In this document: positions 11,336 through 21,415 of the stretch, piece by piece
Layout of the letters: every line of letters begins with the position of its first letter
Numbering within the stretch: the first letter of the stretch is position 1
NCBI GenBank assembly: GCA_949752745.1
Contig: OX457031.1
Coordinates: 8,382,493-8,446,492, forward strand
Origin: Protula sp. h YS-2021
Lineage: Eukaryota; Annelida; Polychaeta; Sabellida; Serpulidae
Length of the DNA: 64,000 nt
Direction: 5' to 3'
The notes under the pieces: model-generated
What the model saw: only the letters and a program-made list of their open reading frames with translations
What the model was told of the DNA's origin: nothing
The model's database searches: none
Made by a program: the position numbers and the translations under genes

Positions 11336-12320
11336 GGGGGTGGAAGGGTGTTATTTTTTCGTAAAAAATAAAGCTATTATTTAAGCGTAATCTTGTGTTA
11401 AATGATGTTTAAGCATTGTGACGTCATAACTCAAAATTCTTTTGGGGAGTTGTTGGAACGGCCCACACAATTGAACGGGTCTTCATGGGAAAATAATATC
11501 CGCAAACAACAAAAGAATGTTCAGTTATGACGTCACAATCACGCTTCATCTCCAAAACTTTTTTCAATAACCAATCCAGAAAACTGAACCAATTCTAATG
11601 GATTGTTCTGGAGAATGTTGAGATCTACTTAAGACAAAACGAAATCCGTGTCAACAAAAACGAAATCCGTGTCACTGTCAGATTTTTCAGTTTCTGGTCC
11701 ACATTTCTTTTTCGAAATAACATCCATAAATTTATTTTGCGTTATAAAAAAATCTTCCCCATCATCCATTTTCAGACCAAAATCTTCAAAATTTTCACAC
11801 TAACTTCTAAGTACCTATTGGCCATATGGTGAAAAATCACGTGCGCAAACTCTATATAGCTTGTCCCAGGTGTTATTTTTTACACACCTTGTATTTCTTT
11901 TGATATGCAATAAACCCAATCAAGACCTGAATCTGGCTTTCATACACACTAGGGAAGGAGTGAAGCGGAACTGGTATTATTGGTAAAATCATGCTTTAAA
12001 TCAAAGAAATCACTTGGGTGCGGGTATTCTGAGAAATAATACCCTCCTTCGTCAGTTATTATTTCATTCAGAATACCCTCGTCTGCGTGATTTCTGTAAT
12101 TATTAATTTGTGATTACTTTTCAGGTCATTAGCAATGGCAGGAAGAGAGGGGTCTTGAAATAGTGGACGGAGCTGGTGGTCGGGCAGATAAAGGGTGAGG
12201 TCGGGCAGGCAGATCGTTCACGTGCACGTCCGTCGGGCAAGGGTTAAAAAAGAATGAAGCATCGCATAAGAACAGGGCAACTAAGTGACCTTGACACTGC
12301 GCGAACTGGGCATTTAATAA
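11336..12320. other. intron 2, no gene
   Basis: AT-rich. A roughly 100-bp imperfect inverted pair (cattgtgacgtcataactca at 11415 and gttatgacgtcacaatca at 11524) suggests a small foldback element. cgaaatccgtgtca is doubled at 11640-11675. Nothing coding. Confidence 0.5.
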
Positions 12321-12324
12321 TTGT

Positions 12325-12760
12325 GCACCTGTGTGACCTTGGCACTGATTGACCCTTGTAGGTGCGCCTGTGTGACCTTGGCACTGATTCACCCTTGTAG
12401 GTGCGCCTGTGTGACCTTGGCCCTGAGTGAACTTTGTAGGTGCGCCTGTGTGACCTTGGCACTGATTGACCTTTGTCGGTGTACCTGTGTGACCTTGGCA
12501 CTGATTGACCCTTGTAGGTGTGCCTGTGTAACCTTGGCACTGATTGACCCTTGTAGGTGCGCCTGTGTGACCTTGGCACTGATTGACCCTTGTAGGTGCG
12601 CCTGTGTGACCTTGGCACTGATTGACCCTTGTAGGTGCTCCTGTGTAACCTTGGCACTGCTTCACCCTTGTAGGTGCGCCTGTGTGACCTTGGCACTGAT
12701 TGACCCTTGTAGGTGCGCCTGTGTGACCTTGGCACTGATTGACCCTTGTAGGTGCGCCTG
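12325..12760. repeat. 39-bp minisatellite that includes the exon 3 splice acceptor
   Basis: About 11 units of gtgtgaccttggcactgatt then gacccttgtag and gtgcgcct. The last unit is the real acceptor (12751) plus the first nine exon bases. Confidence 0.95.
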
Positions 12761-12943
12761 CGGCCTGTGTTGTGGGGCTTCGGCCTACAGTTCCTGTTCG
12801 GCGTGCTGATCCTAAGGACGAGCTGGGGCCTGTACATCTTCCGGTTCCTGGGCGCCAAGATGCACAGGCTGCTGAGCTTCGCTAACGAGGGCTCCAAGTT
12901 CGTGTTTGGCTCAAGTTATGAAGACCACTTCTTCGCCTTCAAG
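12752..12943 (+). CDS. SLC28: CNT exon 3
   Basis: Codes 64 residues: VRLRPVLWGFGLQFLFGVLI, then a membrane/re-entrant segment and GSKFVFGSSYEDHFFAFK. The RPVLWG, GLQF, FVFG and FFAFK blocks are hallmarks of animal CNTs. The acceptor cccttgtag ends at 12751; the donor is AAG/gtaaaa at 12944; both ends are phase 0. The acceptor plus the first nine exon bases belong to the last unit of a 39-bp array. Using any earlier unit as acceptor would put a TGA in frame. Confidence 0.95.
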
Positions 12944-13339
12944 GTAAAACATGTGCAGTAACAAAGGTTGTGAGGGGATAACTTAGAAGAAGTTCGTATA
13001 AATAACAGCAGAGCATGAGGGAGGACCTACAAATGCGAGTGATTGTCCAACGAACCGAAAGGCACATCGGTGGGCCTATAATATGTATTCTTAGAAATGA
13101 CGACATAACGACATCTCGCCATCGGAGCACCAAATGGCATCATATCGGTGAAGACCACTTTTCGACAGAATCGAAATAGGGCTATAATAAAGCAGCGAAC
13201 AGTAACGCAGGAGCTGGAAGAGGCACGCGTTGGCGAGGACCCTGTTTGAGAGGTTCCACTGTACTTGCCGAAAAGTAACGAGCCTCCAGTGTGGTTTGAA
13301 TTTCAAGATGAGCCCGGGCGTATTACACAAAAAGTTGTG

Positions 13340-13735
13340 TCACAAAAAAACTTATACCACGGCGTTCTGACCGTCGCACAAAATGTTCTGTCACAACCAA
13401 ACCGGTACAACATTATAACTGCACATCACACAAAAAAAGCTGTCACAAAAAACCGCTACCACACCGTGACTGAACATCACACAAAAAGTTCTATCGTAAA
13501 ACAAGCGGTACCACACCGTGACTGAACAGCGGACAAAAAGGTCTATAGTAAAACAAACGGAACCACACCGTGACTGAACAGCGGACAAAAAGTTCTATCG
13601 TAAAACAAACAGTACCACACCGTGACTGAACAGCGGACAAAAAGTTCTATCGTAAAACAAACGGTACCACACCGTGACTGAACAGCGGACAGAAAGTTCT
13701 ATCGTAAAACAAGCGGTACCACACCGTGACTGAAC
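13340..13735. repeat. 52-bp minisatellite in intron 3
   Basis: About seven units with aaaaagttctatcgtaaaac, aaacggtaccacaccgtgac, tgaacagcggac. Confidence 0.92.
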
Positions 13736-13849
13736 ATCGGTGCAATGGAAAGACCATTTTCAAAAACTTTGGCTTTATCAGGGTACACTCGAACTCACAA
13801 TATAAGTGAAAGAACAGAAGCAAGCATAAACAATGCACACTTAGTGTCT

Positions 13850-14060
13850 TGTGACAGAGCTGGTGACAGCTTGTGACTGAGTTAGTGATAGAGCTTCTGA
13901 CAGCTTTTGATAGAGCTTCTGACAGCTTTTGATAGAGCTTCTGACAGCTTTTGATAGAGCTTCTGACAGCTTTTGATAGAGCTTGTGATAGAACTAGTGA
14001 CAGATCTTGTGACAAAGCTTGTGCCGGAGCTTGTGATAGATTTTGTGACAGAGCTGTTTG
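13850..14060. repeat. 22-bp minisatellite in intron 3
   Basis: About nine units of agcttctgacagcttttgat ag with variants. Confidence 0.9.
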
Positions 14061-14129
14061 TATAATGTTATACACGCTCTTCATCGTAACCGATTGTTGA
14101 TGCTTTTGTATTTTCTGGTTGTATCTCTG

Positions 14130-14245
14130 ACAGGTGACAGGTGTTACCACACGTATCGTATCTCTGTGACAGGTTCGCCACACGTGTCGTTTTTCTGTGA
14201 CATGTGCTGCCACACGTGTCTTTTCTCTGTGACAGGTGCTGCCAG
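14130..14245. repeat. ~32-bp array that includes the exon 4 splice acceptor
   Basis: Three units plus the real junction. Each has a ctctgtgacag-like acceptor then gtgctgcca-like exon start, followed by cacgtgtc. Confidence 0.85.
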
Positions 14246-14397
14246 TGATCGTGTTCCTGAGCTGCGTCATCTCCACCCTCTACTACCTGGGCGTCATGCA
14301 GTACGTCATCACGCGCATCGCCTGGCTCATGCAGGCCACCATGGCAACAGGCGCTACCGAGTCGCTCATTGCCGCCAGCAACATCTTTGTTGGCCAG
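14236..14397 (+). CDS. SLC28: CNT exon 4 (first half of substrate hairpin)
   Basis: Codes 54 residues starting VLPVIVFLSCVISTLYYLG and ending SNIFVGQ. The LYYLG, TESLIAASNIFVGQ region is the Na+/nucleoside-binding hairpin 1 of the CNT fold; the conserved Gln is the last codon. The acceptor ctctgtgacag ends at 14235 and the donor is CAG/gtagct at 14398, both phase 0. Three partial copies of the acceptor plus exon start precede it with a spacing of about 32 bp. Confidence 0.95.
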
Positions 14398-14509
14398 GTA
14401 GCTTGGGGTTATAATATCCTCGTTTCATCACAAGTTTCACAGCAACGTCGCGAATACGGCGGTGGACCAGCCTGGCCGGCTTTTCAATGTTTTGACAGAG
14501 AAGTTGATA

Positions 14510-15640
14510 TTACGTGGGTGTTGTGGCGGGTTGTGGGTGTTGGTACGGGGTCACAGGTGTTGTGGTGGGTTGTGGGTGTTGGTACGGGGTCATGGGTGTT
14601 GTGGCGGGTTGTGGGTGTTGGTACGGGGTCATGGGTGTTGTGGCGGGTTGTGGGTGTTGGTACGGGGTCACAGGTGTTGTGGTGGGTTGTGGGGGTTGGT
14701 ACGGGGTCACAGGTGTTGTGGTGGGTTGTGAGTGTTGGTACGGGGTCATGGGTGTTGTGGTGGGTTGTGGGTGTTGTGGTGGGTTGTGGGAGTGGGTACG
14801 GGGTCACAGGTGTTGTGGTGGGTTGTGATTGTGGGTACGGGGTCATGGGTGTTGTGGCGGGTTGTGGGTGTTAATTCGGGGTCATGGGTGTTGTGATGGG
14901 TTGTGGGTGTTGGTACGGGGTCACAGGTGTTGTGGTGGGTTGTGGGGGTTGGTACGGGGTCACAGGTGTTGTGGTGGGTTGTGGGGGTTGGTACGGGGTC
15001 ATGGGTGTTGTGGGTGTTGGTACGGGGTCATGGGTGTTGTGGTGGGTTGTGGGTGTTGGTACGGGGTCACAGGTGTTGTGGTGGGTTGTGGGTGTTGCTC
15101 CGGGGTCATGGGTGTTGTGGCGGGTTGTGGGTGTTGGTACGGGGTCATGGGTGTTGTGGCGGGTTGTGGGTGTTGGTACGTCGCCATGGGTGTTGTGGCG
15201 GGTTGTGGGTGTTGGTACGGGGTCATGGGTGTTGTGGCGGGTTGTGGGTGTTGGTACGGGGTCATGGGTGTTGTGGCGGGTTGTGGGAGTGGGTACGGGG
15301 TCACAGGTGTTGTGGCGGGTTGTGGGTGTTGGTACGGGGTCATGGGTGTTGTGGCGGGTTGTGGGTGTTGGTACGGGGTCATGGGTGTTGTGGTGGGTTG
15401 TGGGTGTTGGTACGTCGTCATGTGTGTTGTGGCGGGTTGTGGGTGTTGGTACGTCGTCATGTGTGTTGTGGCGGGTTGTTGGTGTTGGTACGTCGTCATG
15501 GGTGTTGTGGCGGGTTGTGGGTGTTGGTACGGGGTCATGGGTGTTGTGGCGGGTTGTGGGTGTTGGTACGTCGTTATTGGTGTTGTGGCGGGTTGTGGGT
15601 GTTGGTACGGGGTCATGGGTTTTGGAGCGGGGTCGTAGGT
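14510..15640. repeat. 39-bp minisatellite in intron 4
   Basis: About 28 units of ttgtgggtgttggtacgggg then tcatgggtgttgtggcggg; some units deleted or with tcaca for tcatg. G-rich on the transcribed orientation. It starts about 110 bp after exon 4 and ends about 175 bp before exon 5. Long frames on both strands are repeat artefacts. Confidence 0.95.
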
Positions 15641-15815
15641 GGTGTCTTGGGTGTTGGACTGGGGTAATGGATGATGTGGCATATCGTTGATGTTGGTGCG
15701 GGTTGATTCTTGATCCAGGCAGGTCCGTAAAAGGCCTTGTAAAAACAGAAATGGAAGGATCTTGAGCTGGGGCCGTCAGAATGCTCTATGATACATAAAT
15801 AGGCACGTGTTACAG

Positions 15816-15941
15816 ACAGAGGCGCCGATCCTGGTGCGGCCGTTCATCGAGCAGATGAGTGTGTCAGAGCTGCATGCCATGATGACAGCCGGCTTCGCTA
15901 CCATCGCCGGCGGGGTCCTCGCCGCCTACATATTCCTGGGG
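15816..15941 (+). CDS. SLC28: CNT exon 5
   Basis: Codes 42 residues starting TEAPILVRPFIEQM and ending AAYIFLG. The Thr-Glu at the start completes the GQTE substrate hairpin across the intron. The SELHAMMTAGFATIAG block is strongly typical of CNTs. The acceptor cgtgttacag ends at 15815 and the donor is gtgagt at 15942, both phase 0. Confidence 0.95.
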
Positions 15942-15989
15942 GTGAGTCTTCTTATGAAACCAGCACTATAATTGACTCGTTAAGTATTT

Positions 15990-16272
15990 CTCATAAGCTG
16001 CGTGTGTCAGCCATATGTGTGTTGGCCATAAGCCAGCGTGTCAGGCCATGAGCCAGCGGGTCAGCCATGCGCCTGCGTGTAACAGTCATGAGCGTGCGTG
16101 TGTCAGCCATGAGCCTGCGTGTGTCAGTTAAGAGCCTGCGTGTGTCAGCCATGAGCCTGCGTGTGTCAGTCATGAGCGTGCGTGTGTCAGTCATGAGCGT
16201 GCGTGTGTCAGTCATGAGCCAGCGTGTCAGTCATGAGCGTGTGTGTGTCAGTCATGAGCTCGCGTGTTTCAG
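15990..16272. repeat. 21-bp minisatellite running into the exon 6 acceptor
   Basis: About 13 units of gtgtgtcagtcatgagcctg c. Each unit offers a gtgtcag acceptor-like AG; the last is the real acceptor gtgtttcag. Confidence 0.9.
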
Positions 16273-16397
16273 GTACCGGCCGAGCACCTGCTGTGCGCCT
16301 CCGTCATGAACGCCCCGGCGGCCCTGGCAGTGTCCAAGCTCTTCTACCCGGAGACCGAAGACCCCGTCCTGCCGCAGCAGGTCCTCGTCACGCAGGG
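16273..16397 (+). CDS. SLC28: CNT exon 6
   Basis: Codes VPAEHLLCASVMNAPAALAV followed by SKLFYPETEDP and a linker ending VTQG. The HLL.ASVM.APAALA and PETE motifs are conserved in the family. The acceptor gtgtttcag ends at 16272; the donor gtgagt starts at 16398; the exon ends in phase 2. A 21-bp array whose units each end in gtgtcag runs directly into this acceptor. Confidence 0.93.
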
Positions 16398-16734
16398 GTG
16401 AGTCAGTCACTCACTCCAAGCCAGCAAGGAACCGTGTCATCAAGATGTGACCGAAAGACAAACAGTTTTGTTTACACTGCAGAAATTTTGCTTTCGGTTT
16501 TTTCAAATATGATTTTATGTGTTAATAACAAGCTTATTTTACTTAGCATTTTTATATCGCTTAATTGCATGTTGCTATTTTGATTAAGGTTGTGTATAGC
16601 GTCGAGAATCGTATCACGATTACGCATTGATATTTGTGCCCGGTATCGATATGTTATACCTGCATATGTGTATACGGTTTGGTAGATCTACGGCTGCGCA
16701 TGCGTATTTGTGTTTGACTGCGGCATGCTTTGGA

Positions 16735-17025
16735 GGTCATTAGTCATATGCGATCAACCGCGTGTCGGTCGGTCGGTCATCGGTCATCAAGAGCTTGTTA
16801 AGACGATAACTTAAAATTTGCTGCAAGGATTTTAATGAAACTTGGTATGTAGCTTCTACGGGAACAAACACAGATCGGTATTTTGAATGGGCCAGGTTCG
16901 TCCAAGGAAAATGGACCAGCTGGACTTAGAAAATTTCAGCTCTTGATTGACTATTGATGGCCGTGTTTAACTGATGGGGGGCCTGTGGGAAATATGTGGG
17001 CTACGCACACTGCTCTAGTGTATTT
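16735..17025. repeat. ~290-bp dispersed repeat (copy at 42965-43248)
   Basis: Begins atatgcgatc, cgtgtcggtcggtcggtc; shared blocks include catcaagagcttgttaa, acacagatcggtatt, gaaaatggacc, tgatggccgtgtttaactga and cacactgctctagt. Same orientation as the other copy. Non-coding. Confidence 0.88.
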
Positions 17026-17339
17026 CGTAAAGACAGTCAGCATTTCTATAGCACTTGGAACTTTCCCGGAGAGTATGTGGGCAACTTATTTATTCCCCAC
17101 AGGGAGTATATGCGATCGTTTAAGGTCAGGAGGCTGCTGTACTCACGGTGATCTGTGATCACGTGTGAAATCACGTGCAGAAATGCATCATCTACTGAAA
17201 CAAAAAAGTACCAAATTCGTAGAGTGTGAAAATTTGCCATTAGACAACGTAAGATTTATCCTTAAGACAAGTGTGATAGACAAGATATGAAGGTGCACAA
17301 AGTGCCAGACGTGCCAGCACAGTGGCTGTCAGCAGGGAG

Positions 17340-17668
17340 AGGCGCGTGTTTGTGTTGCGGTGGCCGTGTGTGACTGTACGGTCTGTGTTGCTTGCTGTTG
17401 TGTTGCCGTGACCGTGTGTGACTACGGTCTGTGTTGCTTGCTGTTGTGTTGCCGTGGCCGTGTGTGACTGTGCGGTCTGTGTTGCTTGCTGTTGTGTTGC
17501 CGTGGCCGTGTGTGACTGCGGTCTGTGTTGCTTGCTGTTGTGTTGCGGTGGCCGTGTGTGACTGTACGGTCTGTGTTGCTTGCTGTTGTGTTGCGGTGGC
17601 CGTGTGTGACTGTACGGTCTGTGTTGCTTGCTGTTGTGTTGCGGTGGCCGTGTATAACTGGTTTGTGT
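17340..17668. repeat. 45-bp minisatellite leading into the exon 7 acceptor
   Basis: About seven units of gttgcggtggccgtgtgtga, ctgtacggtctgtgttgctt, gctgt (some 42 bp). The last, diverged unit forms the pyrimidine tract of the exon 7 acceptor. Confidence 0.92.
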
Positions 17669-17681
17669 TGCCGGCTGACAG

Positions 17682-17850
17682 CACGGAGCGGAATCTGCTA
17701 GAAGCGGCGAGCGCGGGCGCCAGCGCCTCCGTCACGCTGGTCGCTAACATCGCCGCCAACCTGCTGGCCTTCCTGGCGCTCATTGCCTTCGTCAACGCCC
17801 TCTGTTCGTGGGCCGGAGCATTCGTGGGACACCCCGAGCTCTCCTTCCAG
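17682..17850 (+). CDS. SLC28: CNT exon 7
   Basis: Codes TERNLLEAASAGASASVTLV, then ANIAANLLAFLALIAFVNA, ending HPELSFQ. The NLLEAA.GA and VANIAANLIAFLA blocks are diagnostic for CNTs. The acceptor gccggctgacag ends at 17681; the first base completes the Gly codon from exon 6. The donor is CAG/gtgcgt at 17851, phase 0. A 45-bp array leads up to the polypyrimidine tract. Confidence 0.94.
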
Positions 17851-18039
17851 GTGCGTCACCTTGCCCTAGTCGCTGCTATGAAACCGGGACTATCTGCACT
17901 TGTTGCCCTCGTGCCCATCGTACTTACAGTATTGCGAGTTTGGCTGTTTCAGGCTGCTGTTTTCAGGGGGTTATTCAGCTCGTGACACTTTACCCCCGTT
18001 TGCTAAACGTAGCTTTTCTCACCACAACCCCCTTCCCCC

Positions 18040-20800
18040 CTGCACTCTCTCACGAAAGTGTTGGATGTACGATTACCACCCCCACCCGAATCCTCTCACA
18101 AAAGTGTTGGATGTACGCTAACCCCCCCCCCCCCCAAACACACACACACACACATACACACCCTCTCACAAACAGGGCTGGGAAAAATCAGATATTAAAA
18201 AAAAATCATGATTTTTTATTTTTCTTGATTTAAATCGGACTTTTTTTATTTAAATCACCCCCAATAAAAATAGTTTATTGAAGACTCATTACACTCTCTT
18301 GTAAGACATTTCTAAACACATTTACAGTTCACAAAATAGGTGAAAACTGTCCTCAACTTTCAATGTTCAGATAACTGTTTACAACTTCAATTCTTCATTT
18401 ATTGAGCGATCGGTAGCAAAACGCCAGTTTTCCAGCCTTTTCCACTCCGCGGCTTTCCACTCAGCCTTTTCCGCTCGACGCGTAACACTAATCCTTTGTT
18501 TTCAAGCACACGCGGTTGAGATGAAAGACCGGAGTACGTTGCAGATATCGGTGCTACCGGGAGTTTCTGAAGATTAGTTGCGCGATTACATACTCACTCC
18601 AGAATACATGCTCAAGCGGTCTTAATAATATGAGGCATAAGGCGTTCTCTTCACACACTACCGACATTGACGTGCTTGAAGCGTGCTGTCCGTCGCTACC
18701 CCCCCCCCCCCCCACACCCCCTCGGAGGCTCACGTGCACTAATAAGCGTACGGTTTGAAATGCCTTGTTTAAACAAAAAGTGTCTTCAAGTGCCTTCACT
18801 GCACACATGTCACACAATTAGGAAAAAAATAAAAAAATCGTGATTTTTTATGCTGATTTAAATCACGATTTAAATCATGATTTAAATCGAATGATTTGAA
18901 TCATACCAGCCCTGCTCACAAAGGTGTTGTATGTACGCTCATCCTCCCTCCCCCCCAACACCCTCTCACAAAAGTGTTGTATGTACGCTCTGACCACCCC
19001 AACACCCTGTCACAAAAGTGTTGGATGTACGCTCACCCTCCCTCCCTCCCAACACCCTATCACAAAAGTGTTGTATGTACGCTCTGACCACCCCCAACAC
19101 CCTGTTACGAAAGTGTTGTATGTACGCTCACCCTCCCTCCCTCCCAACGCCCTCTCACAAAAGTGTTGTATGCACGCTCTGACCACCCCAACACCCTGTC
19201 ACAAAAGTGTTGGATGTACGCTCACCCTCCCTCCCTCCCTCCCAACACCCTGTCACAAAAGTGTTGTTTGTACGCCCTGACCACCCCCTAACACCCTGTC
19301 ACAAAAAAGTGTTGGACGTACGCTCACCCATCCCCCCCCCCCAGACACCCTCTCACAAAGGTGTTGTATGTACGCTCACCCTACCTCCCCCCAAAAACCC
19401 TCTCACAAAAGTGTTGTATGTACGCTCTGACCACCCCAACACCCTGTCACAAAAGTGTTGGATGTACGCTCACCCTCCCTCCCTCCCAACACCCTATCAC
19501 AAAAGTGTTGTATGTACGCTCTGACCACCCCCAACACCCTGTTACGAAAGTGTTGTATGTACGCTCACCCTCCCTCCCTCCCAACACCCTATCACAAAAG
19601 TGTTGTATGTACGCTCTGACCACCCCCAACACCCTGTCACAAAAGTGTTGGATGTACGCTCACCCTTCCCCCCCCCCCCCTCCCCAACACCCTCTCACAA
19701 AGGTGTTGTATGTACGCTCACCCTCCTTCCCTCCCAACACCCTGTCACAAAAGTCTTGTATGTACGCTCTGACCACCCCCCAACACCCTGTCACAAAAGT
19801 GTTGGATGTACGCTCACCCTCCCTCCCTCCCAACACCCTATCACAAAAGTGTTCTATGTACGCTCTGACCACCCCCAACACCCTGTTACGAAAGTGTTGT
19901 ATGTACGCTCACCCTCCCTCCCTCCCAACGCCCTCTCACAAAAGTGTTGTATGCACGCTCTGACCACCCCAACACCCTGTCACAAAAGTGTTGGATGTAC
20001 GCTCACCCTCCCTCCCTCCCTCCCAACACCCTGTCACAAAAGTGTTGTTTGTACGCCCTGACCACCCCCTAACACCCTGTCACAAAAAAGTGTTGGACGT
20101 ACGCTCACCCTTCCCCCCCCCCCAGACACCCTCTCACAAAGGTGTTGTATGTACGCTCACCCTACCTCCCCCCAAAAACCCTCTCACAAAAGTGTTGTAT
20201 GTACGCTCTGACCACCCCAACACCCTGTCACAAAAGTGTTGGATGTACGCTCACCCTCCCTCCCTCCCAACACCCTATCACAAAAGTGTTGTATGTACGC
20301 TCTGACCACCCCCAACACCCTGTTACGAAAGTGTTGTATGTACGCTCACCCTCCCTCCCTCCCAACACCCTATCACAAAAGTGTTGTATGTACGCTCTGA
20401 CCACCCCCAACACCCTGTCACAAAAGTGTTGGATGTACGCTCACCCTTCCCCCCCCCTCCCCAACACCCTCTCACAAAGGTGTTGTATGTACGCTCACCC
20501 TCCTTCCCTCCCAACACCCTGTCACAAAAGTCTTGTATGTACGCTCTGACCACCCCCCAACACCCTGTCACAAAAGTGTTGGATGTACGCTCACCCTCCC
20601 CCCCCCCCCAACAGCCTGTCACAAAGGTGTTGTATGTACGCTCACCCTCCCTCCCTCCCAACACCCTGTCACAAAAGTGTTGTATGTACGCTCTGACCAC
20701 CCCCAACACCCTCTCACAAAGGTGTTGTATGTACGCTCTGACCACCCCCAACCAACACCCTGTCACAAAGGTGTTGTATGTACGCTCTGACCACCCCCCC
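18040..20800. repeat. ~50-bp minisatellite with 781-bp higher-order repeat
   Basis: Units aacaccctgtcacaaaagtg, ttggatgtacgctc, then C-rich tcaccctccctccctccc or tgaccacccc. From about 19140 blocks repeat with a 781-bp offset (for example 19207-19524 and 19988-20305). A hAT MITE splits the array at 18173-18914. Confidence 0.95.
18173..18914. mobile_element. hAT-type MITE, 742 bp, with 8-bp target duplication
   Basis: Ends cagggctgg (18173) and ccagccctg (to 18914), perfectly inverted, with gatttaaatc-rich subterminal sequence. Direct repeats ctcacaaa lie immediately outside (18165-18172, 18915-18922); this 8-mer is part of the host minisatellite unit. No transposase. Confidence 0.92.
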
Positions 20801-21415
20801 CCCCCCCCATGGGAAGGAGGTATTACTTCCTGAAAGACGTGGTAAAAAATTAAAATTCTTTGTAATCAAATGAAATAATGATATCAGTGTGAGCACAAAA
20901 CGTTCGGTATGATTTTTTAGACCAGGCGATTTTGTCGAACTGGCCTTACGGCATCAAGAAAGGGGGTATCCGCCGTCTGTGTGTATGTGTGTACGTCTGT
21001 ATGTGTGGATGCGGCTTCGTCGGGAAACAAGACGAATTGGTGTGTATCACGTTGCAATGTTAAAGTGAAACGGACCGATTTTCGGTCCGTTTCGCATTTT
21101 GGTCGGGTCGTCCGTTTCGCAAATCTGTGTAAGGGGTTCATTTTGCGAAACAGGACGTTCTCTTTCACCTGAGACCACATGCCCATTTTACAGAGACCAT
21201 CAAAATTTCTGTGTAAAATAGTTCTCACACCAACATATAGGTGGCTACCTACCATGAACTCTGTGTGAGAAAAGCAAGTGGAACGAGAGCCAATCAGAAG
21301 GCGTACACATCTTTCGATCTGTGTGAAATCTATATTTATTTCACATTTCAGCCAATCAGGTGCTAGCACATGTGTCAGGGGAGCGCGACCACGTGTTGGA
21401 ATGGACCCGGCCCCG

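Noticed and set aside
14484..15690. Long open frames on both strands (up to 269 codons) of the 39-bp array
   Set aside because: The repeat has few stops in several frames; products are pure period-13 repeats with no splice or start context.
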